Shown here: positions 42,049 through 49,360 of the stretch, in pieces
Layout: every line of letters starts with the position of its first letter
Numbering within the stretch: position 1 is the stretch's first letter
Assembly: GCF_001468465.1 (NCBI RefSeq)
Contig: NZ_LNSA01000011.1
Coordinates: 1-64,000 of the forward strand
Origin: Sphingopyxis sp. H115
GTDB taxonomy: Bacteria > Pseudomonadota > Alphaproteobacteria > Sphingomonadales > Sphingomonadaceae
Reading direction: 5' to 3'
DNA: 64,000 nt
Program-made: the position numbers and the translations under genes
Notes under the pieces: model-generated
Databases searched by the model: none
What the model was told of the DNA's origin: nothing
What the model saw: the letters and a program-made list of their open reading frames with translations, nothing else

Positions 42049-42861
42049 TCAGGCGGCGACGCTTGCCAGATGGCTGCGCTTGGCGACGGCGCTGCGCTCC
42101 TCGATCATGCGGATACGTGCCCGATCCTCGTCGGCGATGCTCCGGTAATAGTCGCGCTTGTTCTTCAGCCAGTCGAGTTCGAAGGCGACGGCATTCGCGA
42201 TCCCCGCCTCGAAATTTGCGCCCTCGACCGCGGCGCCGTCGAAAACGACCTTGCGCGTTTCGAAACGGTCAAGCCGGACCGCACGGATTTCGCGCAGGGA
42301 GGGCGCCGCTTCGACCGCGACCGAGCCGCCGACGACGAGTTCGAGGTCGCGGTCGGCGCATGCCTGAGCGACGCGCAGCACGGCCTCGGTGATCGCGCGG
42401 TCATTGATCGCGCTGCGCGGCAGGCCGCGGGATAGAGTGAAATCGACGCGGCCGAAGACGATGCCATCGACCCCGCTCGCCGCGAGCGCCAGCATCGCAT
42501 CGAGGTTGGTCAGCGTCGTTTCGGTTTCGAGATTGAACAGCATCCGCGCGCCGTCGCGGTCGGTGCCATAGACCTTGGCGCTGGCGTCGATGAATTTCGA
42601 CAGCGCGTAGGGCGTCTCGACCATCGGGGCGATGATATAGTCGGCACCATGAAGTTTCGACACATAGAGGTCGGAAACGGCTTCGCAGCCACCGATCTTG
42701 AGCGCGAGCTTAAGGTCGGCGCGGCACGTCAGTTCGAGCAGGCGGAGCAGTTCGTCGGGGCGCGTGCCTTCGGCCTCGAATTCGGCTTTAACGGCAACCA
42801 CGCCATAATGGTCCCGCCCTTTTTTGAGCATGTCGAGCATGCGGCGTTCCGTGGGATTCAT
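42049..42861 (-). CDS. HpcH/HpaI aldolase/citrate-lyase family protein
   Basis: 270 aa TIM barrel. Visible elements are VVAVKAEFEAEGTRPDEL with the catalytic-loop Glu, KIGGCEAVSDLYVSKLHGADYIIAPMVET, MLFNLETETTLTN and GVDGIVFGRVDFTLSRG, the metal and oxyanion region of the family. It would cleave or form a C-C bond with a pyruvate/acetyl-type unit. It is the first gene of the polysaccharide operon (AAGGAG before ATG 42861), so it may make an unusual 2-keto sugar acid or modify a nucleotide sugar; product unknown. Confidence 0.82.
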   Translation of the reverse strand: MNPTERRMLDMLKKGRDHYGVVAVKAEFEAEGTRPDELLRLLELTCRADLKLALKIGGCEAVSDLYVSKLHGADYIIAPMVETPYALSKFIDASAKVYGTDRDGARMLFNLETETTLTNLDAMLALAASGVDGIVFGRVDFTLSRGLPRSAINDRAITEAVLRVAQACADRDLELVVGGSVAVEAAPSLREIRAVRLDRFETRKVVFDGAAVEGANFEAGIANAVAFELDWLKNKRDYYRSIADEDRARIRMIEERSAVAKRSHLASVAA

Positions 42862-42972
42862 CGTCCGTCTCCTTCGATGCAGAAAGGCTAGTGCTATGGT
42901 CAGAGACGAAGGGACACGCGCGATTCCGTAAGGATATTCGCCGAATATTTTTGTGCGCACCACCAAGGGTGC

Positions 42973-43592
42973 ATGGGAAGGGCTCCGTCTTATGGGCGCA
43001 TGCCCGTACGCTCCGCCCTTTATTCTTTGCTCGCGCTAGGCTGCGCCAGCACGGCCGGAATCGGTCCGGCATGCGGGCAAGCGACACTTCCGGGCGGCAA
43101 CAGCGAAGACTTTCGGAAACGGATGACAGACTGGTCGGCGCCCGAAAACGAACCCGCGCGCATCGCGATGCGTACAACGCCCAAGCGCGCGATAATGCCA
43201 AGGCTCTCATCGTCCTAGCGTCGGATGGTGGCCTCGTCGTTTTTGCCGGCTCTGCCGGGAGCTATGGCCAGATGGTCGAACTCGACCATGGCGGCGGCCT
43301 TCGCACGCGCTATGCGCATTTGTCACGTCTGCTCGTGCAGGCGGGCGATACCGTCGGACAGCGTCAGGCAATCGCGCTGATGGGATCGACCGGACGTTCG
43401 ACCGGCAGCCATCTGCATTTCGAAGTGCGCGTCAACGGGCGGGCGACCGATCCTGCCCCGCTTCTGGCGCCGCCATCGCCCATCGCCCTGACGCAACGGG
43501 TCGCTGGCGATACAAGCCCGCACATCTCAGAATTCGCGCGCCGGCGCGCGCAGGTCACCGCCGACAGGGCCGAAGGCACAATCGAATGGTAG
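42973..43592 (+). pseudogene. Disrupted M23-family peptidase (LysM-less, deletion plus frameshift)
   Basis: Two frames together make a peptidase. From 42973 (or ATG 43000) one frame encodes a signal peptide (MPVRSALYSLLALGCAST) and ends at a stop at 43216 just after PRLSSS. A second frame carries the C-terminal half of an M23 domain, ASDGGLVVFAGSAGSYGQM, HGGGLRTRYAHLS and GSHLHFEVRVNG, up to the TAG at 43592. The segment that normally lies between LSS-G-FG and ASDG and holds the first zinc ligands (H-x8-D) is missing. This is a small deletion that shifted the frame; the enzyme cannot be active. Its stop overlaps the sigma-factor start. Confidence 0.78.
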
Positions 43593-44101
43593 CGCATGCA
43601 GGAATCAGCGGACTCCACGCGACGCTGCTGAACGAACGCGGCCGGTTGCTGCGCTTCCTTGCGGCGCGCGGCGCAGGGCATGAGGCCGAGGATGTGCTCC
43701 ACGACCTGTGGCAGAAAATCGCGTCGGCGCCCGAGCGTCCCGTCGCCGACCCGGTATCCTATCTGTTTCGCGCGGCCGAAAATCATATGCGCGACATCCG
43801 GCGCGCGACCACCAGCCGCGAAAAAAGGCAATTCGACTGGCAGGCGATGAGCGACGCCCCGGAAGACACGCCCGCCGGCGAGCGCATCCTGGTCGCGCGG
43901 GAACAATTGCAGCACGTCCAGTCGGCCCTCGCCGCGCTCGGTTCGCGCGTCGATCATATATTCCGGCGCTATCGCCTCGACGGCGTCGGGCAGGCCGAAA
44001 TCGCGAGCGAACTCGGAATAAGCCTGAGCTCGGTCGAAAAGGATTTGCAGAAGGCGTATAGGATGCTCGCCGGTCTCAGGATGGAATTGAATACGGAATA
44101 G
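43586..44101 (+). CDS. ECF RNA polymerase sigma factor (FecI-like)
   Basis: 171 aa. Sigma-2 region ARGAGHEAEDVLHDLWQKIA and VSYLFRAAENHMRDIRR; sigma-4 region SRVDHIFRRYRLDGVGQAEIASELGISLSSVEKDLQKAYRML. The helix-turn-helix with SSVEKDLQ and the arrangement next to a FecR-type gene place it with FecI-like iron/TonB signalling sigma factors. Its usual partner receptor is not adjacent on this strand. The anti-sigma gene downstream is truncated (44151-44372). Confidence 0.9.
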   Translation: MVAHAGISGLHATLLNERGRLLRFLAARGAGHEAEDVLHDLWQKIASAPERPVADPVSYLFRAAENHMRDIRRATTSREKRQFDWQAMSDAPEDTPAGERILVAREQLQHVQSALAALGSRVDHIFRRYRLDGVGQAEIASELGISLSSVEKDLQKAYRMLAGLRMELNTE

Positions 44102-44150
44102 CCGTTGGGGTTTCGTCATGCCATAGGACCCCGCATAACAGGGGAAGGGC

Positions 44151-44372
44151 ATGACGACGCATCAATCCGAACTTATCGAAGCCGCCAGGCTATGGGCGAT
44201 GCGCGTCGTCGATCCTGCGTTCGACGCATGGGATGAGCTGTCCGCATGGCTGGAACTGAGCCCGGCCCATCTTGCTGCCTATGAAGCCGCCGTCGAGGAT
44301 GACGAATGGGTCGCGGCGGCGCTTGCAAAGGTGGACGCGTCAAAAGACGATCCGCGCCGCCGGCGGCGCTGA
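44151..44372 (+). CDS. Truncated FecR-type anti-sigma factor (N-terminal domain only)
   Basis: 73 aa. HQSELIEAARLWAMRVVDP and DELSAWLELSPAHLAAYEAA form the cytoplasmic DUF4880 domain of FecR proteins. A full FecR has about 300 aa, with a membrane span and periplasmic domain; here the frame ends after DDPRRRRR. The convergent dipeptidase gene begins 29 nt later and occupies the space where the rest of fecR should be. Isolated FecR N-terminal fragments are known to activate FecI in E. coli, so a functional mini-protein cannot be excluded, but a decayed remnant is equally likely. Confidence 0.75.
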   Translation: MTTHQSELIEAARLWAMRVVDPAFDAWDELSAWLELSPAHLAAYEAAVEDDEWVAAALAKVDASKDDPRRRRR

Positions 44373-44400
44373 TCGAGCCAGCAATGCCGCGATCGGTCGC

Positions 44401-45582
44401 CTATTTCCCCTGCGCGGCCAGCACGCGCAGGATATTGCCGCTCCACATCTTTTCGATTTCGGCGTCCGAATAGCCGGCGGCCTTCAGCCGCTCAGTCACC
44501 TTGGGCAGCGCCGAAATATCCTCGATGCCCGGCAAGCCGCCGCCGCCGTCCCAGTCGGCGCCGAAACAGATATGGTCGACCCCGCCAACCTCGATCGCGC
44601 GAAGGACCATCTTCATATAGGCCTCGAAATCGGCGGCCCACAGTTTCTCGGTTTTGTCGAGTTCGCGCCACTCGCGGTTGAGATCGGCTTGTTCGGCGGG
44701 CGTGATCTGGCCGATCCGCTCATATTTGCCGAACAATGCGGCGCGTGCGGGCGACATGTTCATCGGCGACATGAAGATCGTCGAGATGCACATCGCGCCG
44801 CCCTTCGCGGCAAGCGCCTTCAGCCGCCCTTCGTCGAGGTTGCGCGGATGATCGAATGCCGAGCGCAGGCTCGAATGCGACAGCAGGATCGGATATTTGG
44901 ACAGTTCGAGCATCTGGTCGAACGCCGCATCCGACGAATGGCTCGCATCGATAACGATGCCGAGGCGGTTCATCTCCGCCACCCACTGCTTGCCGAGCGG
45001 GCTCAGCCCGTTCCAGCGTCCCTCGCCCGTCGCGCTGTCGGCGAACTGGTTGTCCTTCGAATGCACCGGCCCGGCGAGGCGCAGCCCCTTGTCGTAGAAC
45101 TCCTGTAGCAATGACAGATCCTCACCGAGCGGATAGCTGTTCTCCATCGACTTGAAGGCGATGAGCTTGCCTTCCTTGTTGAGCCGCACCGCATCGGCCG
45201 CAGTTCGCGCAGGCGCGATGGCGTCGGGATATTTGGCGATGGTGCGGTCGATCAGGTCCGATCGCCCCCGCGCGAACGCCAGCGCGTCGGCATAGCCCTT
45301 CGCGGTCAGCGGGCCCTGATCGGTATAGATGGCGAAAAAGCCACCATCGAGATTGCCGTCCTGCATCCGCGGGATATCGAGTTGCGCCATGTCGTCGGCG
45401 AGCGCGTGGCGATCGGCGAAGCTCCAGCCCGCACGCTCGAAATGTAGCGGCGTGTCGAGATGCGTGTCGAGCACGAGCATCCGGCTGTGCAGCGGCGCCT
45501 CGGGTGCTGCCTTCGGCTGTTCGCCGCCGGTCGAGCAGGCGGTCAGCGCGGTGGCCGTCAGCAGGATGGCGATAGACTTCAC
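44401..45582 (-). CDS. Membrane dipeptidase (M19), lipoprotein
   Basis: 393 aa. Signal peptide with lipobox LTATALTAC-S (Cys16). The M19 domain has the HxD metal site in LDTHLDTPLHF, the bridging Glu in FKSMENSYPLG, DASHSSDAAFDQM and LLSHSSLRSAFDHPRNLD, and GADWDGGGGLPGIED. M19 dipeptidases cut dipeptides, often with a D-residue at the C-terminal position. Being a lipoprotein it should work in the periplasm. GTG start 45582 overlaps the serine hydrolase stop (GTGA); it is the last gene of the six-gene operon. Confidence 0.93.
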   Translation of the reverse strand: MKSIAILLTATALTACSTGGEQPKAAPEAPLHSRMLVLDTHLDTPLHFERAGWSFADRHALADDMAQLDIPRMQDGNLDGGFFAIYTDQGPLTAKGYADALAFARGRSDLIDRTIAKYPDAIAPARTAADAVRLNKEGKLIAFKSMENSYPLGEDLSLLQEFYDKGLRLAGPVHSKDNQFADSATGEGRWNGLSPLGKQWVAEMNRLGIVIDASHSSDAAFDQMLELSKYPILLSHSSLRSAFDHPRNLDEGRLKALAAKGGAMCISTIFMSPMNMSPARAALFGKYERIGQITPAEQADLNREWRELDKTEKLWAADFEAYMKMVLRAIEVGGVDHICFGADWDGGGGLPGIEDISALPKVTERLKAAGYSDAEIEKMWSGNILRVLAAQGK

Positions 45583-47150
45583 TTCTTGTCCTCCACGGGT
45601 TTCAGGTCGAGATCGTGATAATCCCAGCTAAAGTCGGCGATCTTGCTCACCGCCTTCATCGTCACGCCGGTCACCTTGCCGTCGGCATCGAGCGCGAAGG
45701 TGACGTATGCAGGCTCGATCGCCGGGTCGTCGAACTTGGTGACGAAGCTGTCATATTGCCAATGGTCGAGCCGTCCCGCCATCCGCGGCGTCGAAGTGAA
45801 GTCGATCGTCAGCCCTTTTGCGTCCGATCCCACGACGACATCGCCATACCACGGATCGCGGTAGCGCCCGGCGTAGCGCGCCGGCGCGAGCGAGGGACCG
45901 CTCTGCGCCGGCGATGCCTTCGACTGTTTCAGAAACTCGACCCCGCCCGCGAGCCGCGCCTGATACCAGTCTTCCCATTTCGCGATCCAGCCATAGTCGC
46001 CCTGGTCCAGATAATGGTCGAGCAGATCATAGGTCAGGCCAAGGAGCATGCCGCTGTCCTCGCTGTTCATCATGATCGCGAAGCCGACATTTTTGTCCGG
46101 GATCATCACGACGCGCGTGATCGACCCGAAGACGCCGCCGCCGTGCTGGATGATGCGATGGCCGCGATAATCCTGCACATTCCAGCCGAGCGCATAGGCC
46201 TGCTGCGTCGGCTGCGCGGGTTTGAGCTCGGTGGGCAAAGGCGTGATCGGCACCGGCGTCACCGGCGTCCACATCTCGGCCGCCTGTTGCTCGCTGAATA
46301 GCCGCTTGCCATTCGGCAGCGCGCCATGCGCGAGCTGGATCTTGAGCCACGCCGCCATGTCGTCGGCGCTGAGTGCCAGCCCGCCCGCGGGCGCGCCGTT
46401 GCGCCCGAGTTCGTCGCGTTCGTCGAGCGCCTGTTGTGGACCAAGGCCGCGCAGCGCGCCCGACAGCCGCGCGTGCGGCCACGACCGGTTGGCAATGCGA
46501 AAGCGATCCTCGCTGTCGCTCGTCGCATTTTTCATGCCGCCGGGGCGCAGCACGCGCGCGCGGATGAAATCCTCCCACGTCTGCCCGGTGACCTCCTCGA
46601 TCAGCTGGCCCGCGACCGCATAGAGGATATTGTCGTAAGCATAGGCCGAACGAAAACTTGTCTTGGGTTTGAGGTACGCGACGCGCTCGACTGTCTGCTT
46701 GCGGGTCAGGTGTGTGCGCGGCACGAACATCAGATCGCCCTGCCCCAGCCCGAGCCCGCTGCGGTGGACGAGCAGGTCGCGGATCGTGATCTCGCGCGTG
46801 ACCCACGGGTCGTACATGCGGAACCACGGCATATGCTGGATGACCGGATCATCCCATCCGATCTTGCCTTCGTCGACCAGCACCGCGAGCGCCGCGGCGG
46901 TCATCGCCTTGCCCGTCGAGCCGGTCTGGAAAATCGTCTGCGCGTCGACCGGCGCCCGATCGCCGAGCTTGCGCACGCCCCAGCCGCGCGACAGCGTCGT
47001 CTTGCCGTCCTCGACGATCGCGATCGACACCCCCGCCGCGCCGACTTTCTGGCGCAACGCCTCGACGCTTTCGGCGATGTCGGCAGGCGGTTCGGCCCCT
47101 GCCGGCATCGCGACCGACAGCATCAGCGACAGGACAAGCAGGCGTTTCAT
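45579..47150 (-). CDS. Exported serine hydrolase, S12 (class C beta-lactamase-like) family
   Basis: 523 aa. Signal peptide 1 to about 19 (MPAGA). Nucleophile S78 in TGSTGKAMT (S-x2-K81), tyrosine motif in AYAYDNILYAV (Y-x-N) and IIQHGGGVFGSI (HGG) complete the S12 site. A C-terminal lipocalin-like domain (about 410-523) follows. S12 enzymes include D-aminopeptidases, DD-peptidases and esterases; the flanking dipeptidase, DgcN and epimerase genes favour a D-amino-acid peptide substrate. ATG 47150 overlaps the YkvI stop. The name beta-lactamase should not be read as antibiotic resistance. Confidence 0.88.
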   Translation of the reverse strand: MKRLLVLSLMLSVAMPAGAEPPADIAESVEALRQKVGAAGVSIAIVEDGKTTLSRGWGVRKLGDRAPVDAQTIFQTGSTGKAMTAAALAVLVDEGKIGWDDPVIQHMPWFRMYDPWVTREITIRDLLVHRSGLGLGQGDLMFVPRTHLTRKQTVERVAYLKPKTSFRSAYAYDNILYAVAGQLIEEVTGQTWEDFIRARVLRPGGMKNATSDSEDRFRIANRSWPHARLSGALRGLGPQQALDERDELGRNGAPAGGLALSADDMAAWLKIQLAHGALPNGKRLFSEQQAAEMWTPVTPVPITPLPTELKPAQPTQQAYALGWNVQDYRGHRIIQHGGGVFGSITRVVMIPDKNVGFAIMMNSEDSGMLLGLTYDLLDHYLDQGDYGWIAKWEDWYQARLAGGVEFLKQSKASPAQSGPSLAPARYAGRYRDPWYGDVVVGSDAKGLTIDFTSTPRMAGRLDHWQYDSFVTKFDDPAIEPAYVTFALDADGKVTGVTMKAVSKIADFSWDYHDLDLKPVEDKK

Positions 47151-48286
47151 GGCAAAGCCTCCATATGGGGAGCGGGTGCGGGGCGCAGCAGGCGCCAGAT
47201 GCCGACGGTGAGCAAGGGCAGCACGAAGGTCGCGAGGAACAGCCACGCGAGGAAGCGATACCCGCTGGCGATCAGGTCGACGAGACCGACGCGCGATGCA
47301 ACGAACATACAGCCGACAAGCACAACGCCGCCGATCGCCGCGCGGGCGCCGGTGCCGAGCGGCGGGCGACCGCGCGCCTCGACGACGCCCGACACGCGCT
47401 CGTTGATCGCGTGGATCGCGCCGACGCCGCTTTCGAGCAGCGCGGCGAAGATCATCAGCTGGAACAGCACATGGAATCCCGGCACCGCCATCTGGCGCAG
47501 CAGGAAATCAGAGGGAAGCGTCTCACCGCCGATCGCGGGATAGAAAGCTATCATCGCCACGAAGAAAAGGATCGCGGGCAGCATCGTCAGCGGCCCCGCG
47601 ATCAGTCCGGCAACGATGGCGTCGCGCTGGCTCGTCAGGTGACGGAGGACGGGCAGAATGACGACCGCCCCGACGATATTATAGCTCGCATAGGTGATGC
47701 CGCCCGCGACCCAATTGCCCGAAGGCGGCAGCGCATTCGCGAAACCGCTCGCGATCAATCCGCCGAAACTGGCGAGCGCGAAGACGAGGAACAGCGCATA
47801 GACCGCATAGATCAGCATCGAGGCATATTTGAACAAGGTCTCGACCAGCGCGGTGCCGAAGGCGGTGAAACCGAGGATGGCGAACGCGAGCAGCACCGAC
47901 CCTGCCAGTTCGGGCCAGCCGAAGGTTGCCGCACCGATGGCGCCGGCAGCGGCGCCGAACACCGCGAGGATCAGGACAACGAAGATCAGATAGGCGATTT
48001 CGAAGGCGATCCATCCCCGACCGAGCAGCCCTTCGAAAAAGGCGCGATAGTCATAGGCTCCGAGCTTGCGCGCGAGCGCGAAGGTCAGCGCGGCGACGAC
48101 GCTCCAGATGACGGTCGCGAGCAGCATCGCCGACAGCCCGCCCCAGGGTCCCGACGGCACGAAATATTCCGCGAGTTCGCGCCCGGTCGCGTAGCCGCCG
48201 CCGATGATCACCGCCTTCAGCGCGAAACCGGGCAGCAGGAAGCGCTGGAACCAGCTCGACTTGCCGCCCGTCTCGCCCACCCTCAT
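47147..48286 (-). CDS. YkvI-family membrane protein, putative amino-acid transporter
   Basis: 379 aa with ten hydrophobic spans of the APC/LeuT-like type. The opening FALKAVIIGGGYATGRELAEYF contains the unwound-helix glycine signature of the YkvI family, and NIVGAVVILPVL and ESGVGAIHAINERV lie in later spans. Function is not established for the family. The position between dgcN and the serine hydrolase, with ATGA overlaps on both sides, makes it the obvious inner-membrane importer of D-amino acids or small peptides here (inference). Confidence 0.8.
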   Translation of the reverse strand: MRVGETGGKSSWFQRFLLPGFALKAVIIGGGYATGRELAEYFVPSGPWGGLSAMLLATVIWSVVAALTFALARKLGAYDYRAFFEGLLGRGWIAFEIAYLIFVVLILAVFGAAAGAIGAATFGWPELAGSVLLAFAILGFTAFGTALVETLFKYASMLIYAVYALFLVFALASFGGLIASGFANALPPSGNWVAGGITYASYNIVGAVVILPVLRHLTSQRDAIVAGLIAGPLTMLPAILFFVAMIAFYPAIGGETLPSDFLLRQMAVPGFHVLFQLMIFAALLESGVGAIHAINERVSGVVEARGRPPLGTGARAAIGGVVLVGCMFVASRVGLVDLIASGYRFLAWLFLATFVLPLLTVGIWRLLRPAPAPHMEALP

Positions 48287-49350
48287 GCGAGAATATTGTC
48301 CACGAGCGCATCGAACGAAGCACCGCCGCGGATCGGGTCGGTCACTGGCAGCCCGAGCCGCTGCCGTTCGGTCGCCATCAGCGCCTCGGCCGCATCGGCA
48401 CCGTAGGTCGAGGTGTTGAGGCTCACGCCCGCGCAACGGATCGCGGGATTAGTGCGGCTACCAAGGCGGATCGTCAGGTCGATCACTTCCTCGATGCTCG
48501 GCAGCGCAAAGCTTTCCATGCCGAGGATCACCTTGCGCGCCGGGTCGTGGCAGACGACGAACACGTCGGGCTGGCTGCCGTGGAGCAGGCCGAGCGACAC
48601 CGCCGCATAGGCAGGGTTGAAGATCGACCCCTGCCCTTCGATCAGGTCCCAATGGCTCTCGGGCGCATCGGGGCTGAGCATTTCCGCCGCCCCGGCCTCG
48701 AAATCCGAAACCACCGCATCCATTGGCATGCCGCCACCCGCGATCATGATCCCCGTCTGGCCGGTCGCGCGAAAATCGGCGTCGATGCCGCGGGCGACAA
48801 AGGCCCGGTGCAGCGCGAGCGCGGTATATTTCTTGCCGAGCGCGCAGTCGGTGCCGACGGTCAGCAATCTTTTGCCGCTCCGCTTGCGCCCATTGGCGAT
48901 CGGGATCGACGGCGGCGGCGTGCGAACGTCGATCAGCCGCTGGCCGGTCCGCCGCGCCGCCTCGACCAGCGCGGGGATGCTCGTGAGCCGCGTGTGGAGC
49001 CCGCTGACGATGTCGAGCCCCGCCTCCATCGCCTCCACGAGCGCCGCGACCCAGGTGTCGCCGATGACGCCGCCCTGGTTCGCAACGCCGATCACCAGCG
49101 ACCGCGCGCCCGCGGCGCGCGCTTCGGCGGGCGACAGTGGCGGCAGGCCGGCGCTGACCGAGCAGGCGCCGATCCCATATTCGCCGACGCAGCGATCGGC
49201 GGCCCAGTCGGCAAGGCCAAAGGCGGTCTTGGCATAGCCCGCCTCGGTCGTGTCGCCGAGGAACAGCAGATAGGGTTGCGGCAATTTTATCGCAGCACTC
49301 GGCGACGGAAGGCGATCCTCGACCACCTCAGCAAAGGATGTTCTATTCAT
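48283..49350 (-). CDS. dgcN: DUF1611-family protein, D-glutamate N-acetyltransferase DgcN-like
   Basis: 355 aa. N-terminal Rossmann-like domain (about 1-145) and a C-terminal P-loop-like domain with GTDCALGKKYTALALHRAF (166-184). RATGQTGIMIAGGGMPMDAVVSDFEAGAAE and HWDLIEGQGSIFNPAYA are hallmarks of DUF1611. Members of this family act with an enolase-superfamily racemase (DgcA) to catabolise D-glutamate via N-acetyl-D-glutamate. A DgcA-like gene lies 4 kb away in the same regulon, which supports that assignment. It follows the TonB receptor by 10 nt. Confidence 0.85.
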   Translation of the reverse strand: MNRTSFAEVVEDRLPSPSAAIKLPQPYLLFLGDTTEAGYAKTAFGLADWAADRCVGEYGIGACSVSAGLPPLSPAEARAAGARSLVIGVANQGGVIGDTWVAALVEAMEAGLDIVSGLHTRLTSIPALVEAARRTGQRLIDVRTPPPSIPIANGRKRSGKRLLTVGTDCALGKKYTALALHRAFVARGIDADFRATGQTGIMIAGGGMPMDAVVSDFEAGAAEMLSPDAPESHWDLIEGQGSIFNPAYAAVSLGLLHGSQPDVFVVCHDPARKVILGMESFALPSIEEVIDLTIRLGSRTNPAIRCAGVSLNTSTYGADAAEALMATERQRLGLPVTDPIRGGASFDALVDNILA

Positions 49351-49360
49351 GTTATGACCA

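Noticed and set aside
45579..47150. Possible antibiotic-resistance beta-lactamase
   Set aside because: The S12 fold is shared with D-aminopeptidases and esterases; the gene sits in a catabolic operon and has a C-terminal lipocalin-like domain, so resistance is not supported.
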